The notes under the pieces were generated by a model. It did no database searches and was not told the DNA's origin. It saw nothing but the letters and a program-made list of their open reading frames with translations. From Planctomycetota bacterium (GTDB taxonomy: Bacteria; Planctomycetota; Planctomycetia; Pirellulales; Thermoguttaceae): 9,186 nucleotides of DNA. The position numbers were made by a program, and so were the translations under genes. Below are positions 1 through 8,300 of the stretch, one piece after another; position 1 is the first letter of the stretch, and each line of letters starts with the position of its first letter. Where the stretch lies: contig JAJYGU010000081.1 in assembly GCA_021784975.1 (NCBI GenBank), positions 1-9,186 of the forward strand, written 5' to 3'.

Positions 1-3000
1 GGCAAGGTGGGACCTTCTTCCGGCCGCGGACCGCCGTGGGCGGCGGTACCATCGAGTCCGTCAGGATCGAAATAACGTCCGCCAGCGTCGTCGGGGTCCA
101 TCGACGGCGAGACCTTCTTCTGATTGCCCATCACGACGGCGAACATGGCCGGCACGATCAACAAAGTGGCGAAGGTCGAGACCACCAGCCCGCCGATGAC
201 GGCGCGTCCCAGCGGGGCCTCCATGGCGCTGCCTTCCTCCAAGGCCAGCGACATGGGCACGCAACCCAAGATCATAGCCCCGGCCGTCATCAGGATCGGG
301 CGGAGCCGGTCGCGGGCACCCTCGATGGCCGCCTGGCGGACCGCGGCGCCCGTTCGCCAGTGGTCGTCCATAAACGTCGAAAGCAGCACCGAGTTGGACA
401 CCGAGACACCGATGCACATAATCGAGCCCATAAAAGACTCGATGTTCAAGGTGGATCCGGTAAGCAAGAGGATGGTGGCCACGCCGCAGATCACCCCTGG
501 CACGCCGCCGATGGAGATCAGCGCCAGGCGGAACGACTGGAAGTAAGCGGTCAGCAAGACCAGGATCACCACCACCGAGAGCGCCAGGCCGATGGCCAAC
601 GAGCGGAACATTTCGTTCATCGGGGCCACCTGGCCGCGGACGCTCACCCGCACCCCGCGGGGCGGCGGGCCGGCGGCGGCGATGGCCTGATTGACGCGCC
701 GCGTCGCCTCACCGAGGTCGTCGCCTTCGATATTGGCGGTGATGCTCAGGTACCGCTGCATGGCACTGCGGTCGATTTCACCGGGGGTGGTGCCGGTCTG
801 CACCGCGGCCACGTCGCGGATCATCAGATTGCTCTGCGGGGTGACCTTCTTCAGCGGCAGCGTCTCCACCTGTTGCGGCCGATTCATCTTGGTGGTAGGG
901 ACCTGGACCTGGACCTGATAGTCGACCCCTGACCGCGGATCGCGCCAGAAGTTGCGGACTACATAGCGGCTGGACGAGGTCCCGACCAGCAAGGCGTCGG
1001 TGACGTCCTTGACGGCCACGCCGCTGAGGCCCGCTTTCTGGCGATCGATGTCCACCCGCACCGTCGGATAGTTGAGCTGCTGGTAGAATTGCACGTCTCG
1101 CAAGGTGGGGATTTTTTTCATTTCGTCGAGAATGCGCCGGGCGTGCTTTTCAACCAACGGCCGCTCCGGCCCGATCACCATCACTTCCACCGGGGTGGGA
1201 GAACCGAAACTCATGACCTCGGCGACGATGTTGCCCGGCTGGAAACCGAAGGAAACTTGCCGGGCGCGGGCTTGGGCTTCGTCGGGCGAGTAGCCTTCCT
1301 GGCGCAAGATCTTAGCCAGCCAAGGGACAACCTCGGCGGGCAAGGCCTTGCGGAGCCGCTCTTGGAGGGCGGCGACCGCCACGCCGCTGTTCTCTTGGAG
1401 TTTCACGCGAAGCAGCCCGTCGTCGCTGGCCCGCATGAACAACAGGATATTGTTGGTGGCCACGTTGGTGGCCCCCAACCCAACATAGCCGATGGATTGT
1501 CCCAAGTTGCCGTGACTCTGCTGGTCGATCACCTGCAAAATCTTGATGGCGCATTTCCGCGTCAGCTCATATTCCGTTCCCGGTGGGGCGCGAAAGCGGA
1601 CCACGAACTGGCCGGTATCCACTACCGGGAACAGCTCGGTGCCCACCTGCCGGCCGACCAGCCAGATCAGCAGTCCGCAGGCGACCAGGTAGGCCGAGAC
1701 CACGATCCAGCGATGCCGCACCGTGGCCGCCACTACTGCTGCAAAACGCGGCAGGAGGCGGTCGAAGAATTCTTCCCGATGGCCCTCCGCCCCCGGCAGG
1801 CGCACCAGCCAGACGGTGAGCACCGGCACCAGCGCGCTGGAAAGCAGGTAGGAGGCGATCATCGAAAAGCCCACCGCCAGCGTCAGCGGCATGAACAGCG
1901 AGCGGACCGGCTCACGCAGAATGAATGCCGGGATGAAGACCGACAGGATGCAGAGCATGGCCAACAGTCGGGCGGTGTTGGTGGTGGCGTTCGCCCGCCG
2001 CGCCGCACGGGAGATGGAATCGGTATGGCGCATCTGGGTATGAGTGTTTTCGATGGTCACCATAGCTTCGTCCACCAAGATGCCGATGGCCAGCGCCAGC
2101 CCGCCCAAAGACATGATGTTGAGCGTGTTCCCGGTGACCCACAGTCCGATCAAGGAACTGGTGAGCGACAGAGGAATGCTGATCAACACCACCAAGACGC
2201 TCCGCCAATCGCGGAGGAATAGCAAGATCATGAGGGCCGTCAGGGCTCCCCCGATGGCCCCCTCGGTGCCCACGCTCTTGATTGCTGCCCGCACCGCCGG
2301 CGACTCGTCAAACTCGTAGCGGACGCTGACGTCTTCAGGCACCGCCTGCCGGAGCATCGGCAGGGCCCGGTGGATCTGCCGGACCACGGTGAGGGTGGAA
2401 GCGGTGTCCTTCTTGACGATCGGGATGTAGACCGACTTGCGGCCGTTGACCAGCGCGCAGCCATAATTGATGTCGGTGGCGTCCTCGACGACTCCCACGT
2501 CGCGAATGTAGACGTCCGTGCCTAACTTGACGGGAATCTTACCGATCTCTTGCGGATCGACGATCATGGCGTTGGTCGGCACCAAGGGCATCTCCGCTCG
2601 AGCGTAGATGTTGCCCGATGCCACCACCAGGTTCCCCCGCTCCAAGGCCGCCACTACGTCGTCGGGCGTGAAGTTGTGGGCGCGGAGGCGATTGGGATCA
2701 ACCATCACCACGATGGCGCGAGTGTTGCTGCCATAGGGCGAAAAGGAGATCGTTCCGGGGACCTCGGCTACCAACATCGGTCGGATGCGGAACAGGCCCA
2801 TGTCGGCCAACTCGCCCAGCGGCCGGGTCTTGCTCTCCATCACTAGGAAGCCGATGGGGACCGTGCCCGCGTCGAAGCGAATCACAAACGGCGGCAGCAC
2901 GCTGGGGGGCATCTGACCGAGGGCACGATTGGTCAAGCTGACGACTTGCGACATGGCCGCCGCCATGTTGGTGCCCGGGTAAAAGGTCAGCTTGAGCTGA

Positions 3001-3266
3001 ACAAAGTTCTGGATGTTTTTGGACTCGATGTTCTTTACGCCGTCGACATATTGAAAATTCTGCTCGTAGACATTGGTGATGATCCCTTCGATCTGCTCGG
3101 GGGAAAAGCCGGCATAGTTGTTGATGACATAGATTTGCGGCGCGTTGATGGCCGGAAAGATATCGACCCGCATCTGGCTCAGCGCCAAGACGCCCCCGCC
3201 GATTATGGCAACGACAGCCATCACCATGGTGACGGGCCGTCGCATGGCGAACAGAGTAATGTTCAT
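1..3266 (-). CDS. RND-family efflux permease (RND-1), 3' end beyond window
   Basis: Inner-membrane, proton-driven RND efflux permease of the AcrB/HAE type; it would pump substrates toward a periplasmic adaptor and a TolC-like duct. I translated it by hand: the frame is open from ATG 3266 to base 1 (1088 codons, no stop). The N-terminus MNITLFAMRRPVT is typical of the family, and an in-frame TAG at 3318-3320 supports this start, although no clear Shine-Dalgarno precedes it. Rough layout: TM1 8-28, first periplasmic porter/docking region ~29-330, TM2-TM6 ~335-487, TM7 ~521-540, second periplasmic region, TM8-TM12 ~886-1048, then a hydrophilic tail of at least 40 residues. TM4 carries GILVDEAMVTIEN, with D399-E400 where AcrB has two aspartates. 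TM10 carries GVSVSNSVLL, with S957 where AcrB has its key lysine. RLRPILMTA at 987-995 is conserved. The combination matches a recalled RND subfamily with NIQSFMGAIMA-like TM10 entries. It is divergent from the tolC-like gene. Family assignment is firm; substrate is unknown. Confidence 0.96.
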   Translation of the reverse strand, partial: MNITLFAMRRPVTMVMAVVAIIGGGVLALSQMRVDIFPAINAPQIYVINNYAGFSPEQIEGIITNVYEQNFQYVDGVKNIESKNIQNFVQLKLTFYPGTNMAAAMSQVVSLTNRALGQMPPSVLPPFVIRFDAGTVPIGFLVMESKTRPLGELADMGLFRIRPMLVAEVPGTISFSPYGSNTRAIVVMVDPNRLRAHNFTPDDVVAALERGNLVVASGNIYARAEMPLVPTNAMIVDPQEIGKIPVKLGTDVYIRDVGVVEDATDINYGCALVNGRKSVYIPIVKKDTASTLTVVRQIHRALPMLRQAVPEDVSVRYEFDESPAVRAAIKSVGTEGAIGGALTALMILLFLRDWRSVLVVLISIPLSLTSSLIGLWVTGNTLNIMSLGGLALAIGILVDEAMVTIENTHTQMRHTDSISRAARRANATTNTARLLAMLCILSVFIPAFILREPVRSLFMPLTLAVGFSMIASYLLSSALVPVLTVWLVRLPGAEGHREEFFDRLLPRFAAVVAATVRHRWIVVSAYLVACGLLIWLVGRQVGTELFPVVDTGQFVVRFRAPPGTEYELTRKCAIKILQVIDQQSHGNLGQSIGYVGLGATNVATNNILLFMRASDDGLLRVKLQENSGVAVAALQERLRKALPAEVVPWLAKILRQEGYSPDEAQARARQVSFGFQPGNIVAEVMSFGSPTPVEVMVIGPERPLVEKHARRILDEMKKIPTLRDVQFYQQLNYPTVRVDIDRQKAGLSGVAVKDVTDALLVGTSSSRYVVRNFWRDPRSGVDYQVQVQVPTTKMNRPQQVETLPLKKVTPQSNLMIRDVAAVQTGTTPGEIDRSAMQRYLSITANIEGDDLGEATRRVNQAIAAAGPPPRGVRVSVRGQVAPMNEMFRSLAIGLALSVVVILVLLTAYFQSFRLALISIGGVPGVICGVATILLLTGSTLNIESFMGSIMCIGVSVSNSVLLSTFMDDHWRTGAAVRQAAIEGARDRLRPILMTAGAMILGCVPMSLALEEGSAMEAPLGRAVIGGLVVSTFATLLIVPAMFAVVMGNQKKVSPSMDPDDAGGRYFDPDGLDGTAAHGGPRPEEGPTL

Positions 3267-3309
3267 GGGTGCCAGACCAGTAAGGCATTCAACAATCAGT
3301 CGCTCGACA

Positions 3310-3339
3310 ATTATAGCCTAGCGGTCCACCAGACTTGAA
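3310..3339 (-). promoter_or_regulatory. Putative sigma70-like promoter for RND-1
   Basis: Read on the minus strand, a perfect TATAAT lies at 3315-3310, about 44 bases upstream of the RND-1 ATG. A weak -35 candidate, TTCAAG at 3339-3334, sits 18 bases further upstream. Transcription would start near 3303 and give a leader of roughly 37 bases. Only the -10 is strong, and a TATAAT by chance is possible in this AT-richer stretch. Confidence 0.45.
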
Positions 3340-3357
3340 AGATCTCTGAGACATAAT

Positions 3358-3481
3358 ACTGTTCGTGAGGGAAAATGGAACATTTCGCGACGGCGACCCT
3401 CGTAACCCGAAGCGTAAGCGAGGCGGTAGCTTACCTCCTCGCTTACGCTTCGGGTTACGATCATTTTCGCCCACGAACAGT
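3358..3481. repeat. MITE-like element with imperfect terminal inverted repeats
   Basis: A 124-bp segment is bounded by 20-bp inverted repeats at 3358-3377 and 3462-3481 that match at 18 of 20 positions (outer core ACTGTTCGTG / CACGAACAGT). Between them lie 22 unpaired bases (3378-3399), a 61-bp palindrome (3400-3460) and one base. There is no coding capacity and no transposase nearby, so if mobile it would depend on a protein encoded elsewhere. No convincing target-site duplication is visible at its edges. It sits between two divergent genes, where such elements commonly accumulate. The structure is seen directly; mobility is inference. Confidence 0.6.
3400..3460. repeat. 61-bp near-perfect palindrome of the NPKRKRGG / SVSEE repeat type
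   Basis: Arms 3400-3423 and 3437-3460 are perfectly complementary over 24 bp. After one mismatch (3424/3436) pairing resumes for 4 bp around a 3-base loop, so the whole segment folds into one long hairpin. Shadow translations give RNPKRKRGG and TRSVSEEV, strings I recall from many spurious planctomycete hypothetical proteins, which marks it as a dispersed genomic repeat. It could act as a transcription-blocking hairpin between the divergent promoters, but nothing in the sequence proves this. There is no following T-run, so it is not a classic terminator. Confidence 0.8.
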
Positions 3482-3580
3482 GTAGACACCGCGCTAGAGT
3501 GCGGCAAGCTGAGGCGAATGGGCTGCATGAACAATACAGGAAGATTGCAGCAGTCTGCGAACAGAACGTTAGAGCGGCAA
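3474..3580 (+). repeat. Loose direct repeat upstream of tolC-like gene
   Basis: CGAACAG followed by CGCTAGAGTGCGGCAA (3474-3507) is echoed by CGAACAG followed by CGTTAGAGCGGCAA (3558-3580), with different spacing between the two blocks. It might be a degenerate duplicated regulatory site or chance similarity. The first copy overlaps the right end of the MITE-like element. Confidence 0.25.
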
Positions 3581-3601
3581 CACTGCTACAACCGATACGA
3601 C

Positions 3602-3637
3602 CAACAAACGGGTCACCGTCAACAAACGTGTTACCAT
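3602..3637 (+). promoter_or_regulatory. 18-bp tandem direct repeat, possible operator
   Basis: Two head-to-tail 18-bp units, 3602-3619 and 3620-3637, match at 15 of 18 positions and share the CAACAAACG core. The second unit ends 13 bases before the Shine-Dalgarno of the tolC-like gene. Each unit also ends in a GGTCACC/TGTTACC-like half. The position suits a regulator-binding site or a leader element controlling the channel gene. No regulator gene is present in the window to pair with it, so function is inferred from position only. Confidence 0.35.
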
Positions 3638-3650
3638 GCGATCCCACAGG

Positions 3651-3658
3651 TAAGGAGG
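3651..3658 (+). promoter_or_regulatory. Strong Shine-Dalgarno deciding the tolC-like start
   Basis: TAAGGAGG lies five bases before ATG 3664. The frame is open further upstream to an ATG at 3499, but the ribosome-binding site together with the signal-peptide-like N-terminus starting at 3664 makes this the start. Confidence 0.85.
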
Positions 3659-3663
3659 ACAGC

Positions 3664-5343
3664 ATGCCTCGGTATTTGGCATCGCGCGTAGAGGCGGGCT
3701 TGGTTATAGTCGCGCTGCTAATGGCTTTGGCACAGACTACCGTTGCTGCCGCGTCTCCACCCGCGCCACCCCCACCTGAGGCGATATCGGCACCTTCGCC
3801 GACGGACCACCTACCACCGCAAACCGCGCCTACGCCACCGGACACACGAGAGGCGTACACGGAAGGAGGCCCAGTGTTCCGCCTGCCCTCAATCACCCAG
3901 AATTCCCAGCCGCCCTCGATTCCGTCGGCCGAGCCGACCGCAGCGGACCAGATCTTGCCGATCAACCTGGCCACGGCCTTGTATTTGTCGAATGCCCGTC
4001 CGCTGGTGATTGCCTTTGCCCAGGCCAGCGTGGAAGAAGCGGCGGCTCGTTTGCGCGGGGCGCAGGTCCTCTGGTTGCCGAACCTCAACGTGGGGGCGAG
4101 CTACTACCGCCACCTGGGAACCGACCAGTCGACCAATGGCGACGTGATTGTGGATGACAAGACGGCGGTTGGGGCCGGCGGTGGGGCCACCTTCAATTTT
4201 GCGCTGACGGACGCCATTTTTCGTCCGCTGGCCGACCGTCAGGAATTGGCGGCCCGCCGGTTGGACCTGCAAGCCGCCCGCAACGACGCCCTGATGGAAG
4301 TAGCGGTCGCCTATTTTTACGTGCAGCAGGCCCGCGGCACCTTAGCCGGCACACTCGACGCGGTGGCCAAGGGTGAAGTGCTGGTGCAAAGAATTACGGG
4401 TTTGGCCATCGGATTGGCGCCGCCGAATGAGGTCGATCGTGCCAAGGCGTTGTTGTTCGACCTCAAGCAGCAGGCGGCGGTAGACAGGGGCAACTGGCGG
4501 GTCGCCAGCGCCCGGCTTGCCCGCCTGTTGCGGCTCAATCCCGGCGTGGTGGTGGTTCCGCTGGAGCCGCCGCACTTGCAGGTGGATATGTTTTCGCCTG
4601 CCGCCAGGGTCGCCGATCTGGTTCCGGTCGGCTTGATGAACCGCCCGGAATTGGCCTCGCAGCGGGCGGTGGTGCAGGCCGCCATGGACCGCGTGCGACA
4701 AGAGCAATTCCGCCCGTTCATCCCTAACGTCCTGGTGGATGGGGCGGGACCCGGCGGGGCGCTGAACGGCAGCGTCTTCGGCGGCGGACCCGACGGCACC
4801 AGCCAACTCTACGGCGGCCGCTTCGACATGGACGCGGGATTGATCTGGACCCTGAACAACTTGGGGGCTGGAAACCGGGCCCTGGTCCATCAGCGGATGG
4901 CTCAGGAGCAAACGGCGTCCATCGCCTTCGCCAATATGCAAGACCAGGTGGCCCAGGAAGTCGTGCAGGCCCACGCCCAACTGGAGGCGGCTGCCATCCA
5001 GCTTCAGAATGCCATGACCGCAGTGAAAGAGGCGGCCATCACCTACCGTGGCAACCTGCTCGGCATCAGCGAAACCCTGGCTGTCGGCGACGTGCTGCGA
5101 TTGATCAACCGCCCCCAGGAGGCCGACGCCGCCTTGCAACAACTGAATCGAGCCTATGGGATCTACTATGTCGCCGTCAACGGTTACAACATAGCCCAGT
5201 TCCGGCTCTATCGCGCGTTGGGATTCCCCGCCCGAGGCGTGGTGTGCGATCATCCGGTGGGCCAAGTGCAGCCGGTGGACACCTCGCGGCCGCCGCAGAT
5301 GGCCCCCGATTGTCCGCACCTGCTCTCTCAGCCGTGCCCGTGA
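3664..5343 (+). CDS. TolC-family outer-membrane efflux channel protein
   Basis: Outer-membrane duct protein; three copies would form the channel that receives substrates from an RND pump. The product is 559 residues from ATG 3664. Residues 1-30 form a signal peptide (basic start, hydrophobic core VIVALLMALA, cleavage near TVAAAS); no lipobox cysteine is present, so it is not a NodT-type lipoprotein. Residues ~31-95 are a Pro/Ala/Thr-rich linker. Two outer-membrane efflux repeats follow, ~97-300 and ~310-520, with long alanine/glutamine-rich helical stretches. Family hallmarks are the NRPEL segment at 326-330 and a GYNIAQFRLYRALG helix at 507-520. The tail (521-559) holds the protein's only three cysteines (528, 550, 558). 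It is divergent from RND-1 across a 397-bp control region and ends one base from the stop of RND-2. Length is somewhat above the usual 450-500 because of linker and tail. It could serve either pump or both. Confidence 0.95.
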   Translation: MPRYLASRVEAGLVIVALLMALAQTTVAAASPPAPPPPEAISAPSPTDHLPPQTAPTPPDTREAYTEGGPVFRLPSITQNSQPPSIPSAEPTAADQILPINLATALYLSNARPLVIAFAQASVEEAAARLRGAQVLWLPNLNVGASYYRHLGTDQSTNGDVIVDDKTAVGAGGGATFNFALTDAIFRPLADRQELAARRLDLQAARNDALMEVAVAYFYVQQARGTLAGTLDAVAKGEVLVQRITGLAIGLAPPNEVDRAKALLFDLKQQAAVDRGNWRVASARLARLLRLNPGVVVVPLEPPHLQVDMFSPAARVADLVPVGLMNRPELASQRAVVQAAMDRVRQEQFRPFIPNVLVDGAGPGGALNGSVFGGGPDGTSQLYGGRFDMDAGLIWTLNNLGAGNRALVHQRMAQEQTASIAFANMQDQVAQEVVQAHAQLEAAAIQLQNAMTAVKEAAITYRGNLLGISETLAVGDVLRLINRPQEADAALQQLNRAYGIYYVAVNGYNIAQFRLYRALGFPARGVVCDHPVGQVQPVDTSRPPQMAPDCPHLLSQPCP

Positions 5344-5344
5344 G

Positions 5345-8300
5345 TTACGACTCTTCCGCGGCCATTGCTGACTGCGGCAGGCCGTGGCCGGGCTTGTTGG
5401 CGTACAGCAGCCAGTAGGTCACTGGAATCACAAACAAGGTGAAGAGGGTCGAGGCGAACAGGCCAAAGATCAGCGACCAGGCCAGCCCGGAGAAGATCGG
5501 GTCAATGATAATCGGGGCCGCCCCGAGCATGGCCGCACTGGCGGTCAGCAGGATCGGCCGCAGCCGCACCACCCGGCTCTCCATGATCGCGTCGAATAAG
5601 GTGCGCCCGCGGGCTAGCGACAGATGGATGAAGTCGACCAGGATGATCGAATCGCGGGTGACGATGCCCGCCAGGGCGATCATGCCGATCATACCAGTGG
5701 CGGTGAAGTAGACCGGATTCAAGTAGCCGCCCACGTATTGGGCGCTTACGGCGTTAAGGAGCCAGAAGCCGGGCATCACGCCCAGCACGGTCAAGGGAAT
5801 GGCCAGCATCACCACCACCGGGATGGCGAACGAGCCGGTTTGGGCCACCAACAGCACGTAGATGCCGATCATGGCCGCCCCGAAGGCCAGCCCCAGATCG
5901 CGGAACACGTCGAGGGTGATCTTCCACTCTCCCTCGCCGGCAAAGTCCACCTTGAAACCTTTGGGCACGCCCCAGGCGATGCCGCTGCCGTTGGAGAAGA
6001 AGGTTCGGCTGGCGACCGGCCGCGGTTTGGCCTCGGAGAGCCAGCCGTTGCCAATGCGGTCCACGCGATCGCCTGACGGCGGGGCGTTGCTCCGGTCGAC
6101 CATCACATCCACCACCACGTCGGCCGGCGGCCGGCCGGCGGTCTCGGCAAACACATAGGCCACCCGCCGCAGGTTTTTGTGATAGATCATCTGATCGACC
6201 TGCGACGGGACCCAGTGGCCCAACTCGGCCAATCGCACCATCTGACCGTTCCCCCCATTGACTGCCAGCCTGCCCAGGTCCTCGATGCTGGTGCGGTCGG
6301 TGATCGGAACGCGCAATTCGATCCGCAACGGATTGCGCTCGGTGGGACTCCGCTCCAGGCCGACGGTTTCGCCTTTCAGGGCGGCTTGCAGCGTGCCGGC
6401 GATCTGTTCCGCGGTGACGCCGTTTAAGGCCGCCTTCTCTTTGTCGGTAATGAAGACCATTTTCCGCTCAGGGGCCTGGCGGACATCATCGAGATCGACC
6501 ACTCCCGGCTCCCGCGCCAATCGGGCCCGCACCGTATCGGCGGCCCGCAAAACGTCCTGGTATTGATGGTCCGCCTGGCCGTAGACTTCGGCCACCACGC
6601 TGGCGATCACCGGCGGACCGGGCGGCGTCTCCACCAGTTTCATCCGGGCGTGGTTCCGGTCGGCAATCGCCTGCAAGTCGTGACGCATCCGCAGGCCGAT
6701 GGCGTGGCTCTGCAAGGCACGATTCTTCTTGCCGGCCAGGTTGATCTGCACCTCGGCCACGTCGTCGCCCTGCCGCAGATAGTAGTGCCGCACCAGGCCG
6801 TTGAAGTCCATCGGCGACGCCAAGCCGACGTAACTGGTATAGTCGGCCACCTCAGGCACCGTGGCCAGATAGGCTTCAAACTCGCGGACCGCCGCGTCGG
6901 TCCGCTCCAAGGTCGTGCCGCGATCGAAGTCCAGCACCAACAGCAACTCGTTCTTGTTGTCGAACGGCAGCATCTTCAGCGGCACGCTCCGCAGGGCTGC
7001 CAGCCCCATCGCCGCGAACGTCAGCACCACGATGACCAGCAGGAACGCCCAGGCAACCAGCCGTGAGTGCAAGAGCGGGGCCATCAGCGGGTAGAACAGC
7101 TTATACAACCGCGACCGCCGCACGGCCTCCATGTCGTGCGGATCGTGGTGCCCTTCCGGTCCCTTCTCCCTTTGGGAGCCTTCCGGTCCCCTCTCCCTTT
7201 GGGAGCCTTCCAGTCGCCTCTCCCTTTGGGAGAGGGTTAGGGTGAGGGCACTTGGTGATGATGTGTCATCCTCACCGCGCGCAGCGCTACCGCTCTCACC
7301 CGCGGGCCCTCTCCCGCCAGCGGACGAGGGGAGTTTCGCGTATCTCCGCCGGAGGACGTGATAGGCCAGCCAAGGCGTGATGGTGAAGGCCACCAGCATC
7401 GACATCAGCATGGTCACCGGCACATTCAGGGCCATCGGCCGCATGTAGGGGCCCATCATGCCGGTGATGAAGAACATCGGCAAGAAGCTGACGATGACCG
7501 CCAAGGTGGCGGTAATCAACGGCGGGCGAATCTCGGCCACCGCCTCCAGCACGATCCCGCGAGTGGCTTTCTTACGAAGCGTGAAATGCCGGACGATGTT
7601 CTCCACGTCTACGATCGGGTCGTCGACCAGAAGCCCGAGCGAGAGGATCAGGGCGAACAACGTCACCCGGTTGATGGTAAACCCCAGCATCAGGTTCACC
7701 GCCAGGGTCAACCCGAAGACCACCGGCACCGCCACCGCCACAATCAACGCTTCGCGCCAGCCCAAGGCCAGGGTCAGCAGGGCGACTACAATCAGGATGG
7801 CTACCGCCAACGCCTCGACCAACTCGTTGACCTTTTCGTTGGCCGTCAGCCCATAGTTCCGGGTGACGATCAATTCCATGTTGCTGGGGACGATCGACTT
7901 CCGCAGTTCCTCCGCCCGGTGCAAGACGGCGTCGGCCACCCAGACCGCGTTGGACCCTTTTTTCTTGGCCACCGCGATGGTCACGGCGGATTGGGAGGCG
8001 GGTTTGTCCAGCGTCCCCTCTCCCTTTGGGAGAGGGTTAGGGTGAGGGCCTTGTGCCGGCGCGATATCGATGCCGCCCTCACCCCTGGCCTCTCTCCGGG
8101 CACCGACCGAAGGTTGGTCGGGAGAGGGGAGATGAACTTCCTCACCCAGCACTGTGCCGGGGAAGAACTCGTGCTTGGTGAAGCCGCGGGCCGGCCCCCA
8201 GCCATGCCGCACATAGCTGTCTACTTCCTCGGGTCCGTCCTTGAGGTGGGCAACATCCTTGAGGAACACCGGCTGGCCATCGAACACGCCCACCACCAGG

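Noticed and set aside
36..932. Long plus-strand open frame opposite RND-1
   Set aside because: Antisense shadow of a high-GC gene; the peptide is His/Arg/Gly/Gln-rich without domains, while the minus strand encodes a clean RND protein. The same applies to 1089-2222 (+) and 7358-8431 (+).
3340..3500. Target-site duplication around the MITE-like element
   Set aside because: The bases outside the terminal repeats do not match as direct repeats on inspection.
3289..3534. Small minus-strand frame containing NPKRKRGG
   Set aside because: It is the translation of the palindromic repeat and flanking intergenic DNA; the basic motif is a known style of spurious repeat peptide, not a nuclear-localisation-like or DNA-binding domain.
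3631..3653. TTACC...GGTAA inverted repeat touching the Shine-Dalgarno of the tolC-like gene
   Set aside because: Only 5 bp of stem with a 13-base loop; too weak to claim a translational switch.
3499..3663. Upstream ATG at 3499 as start of the tolC-like gene
   Set aside because: It would put 55 unrelated residues before the signal peptide; ATG 3664 has a strong Shine-Dalgarno and a proper secretion signal.
3318..5319. Minus-strand open frames opposite the tolC-like gene (3318-4088, 3889-4272, 4342-5319)
   Set aside because: No family features, no ribosome-binding site, and they lie on the complement of a well-supported TolC-family gene.
5340..5395. Bidirectional terminator between the convergent genes
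   Set aside because: GC-rich complementarity here (GCGGCC/GGCCGT) is short, lies in RND-2 codons and has no T-run.
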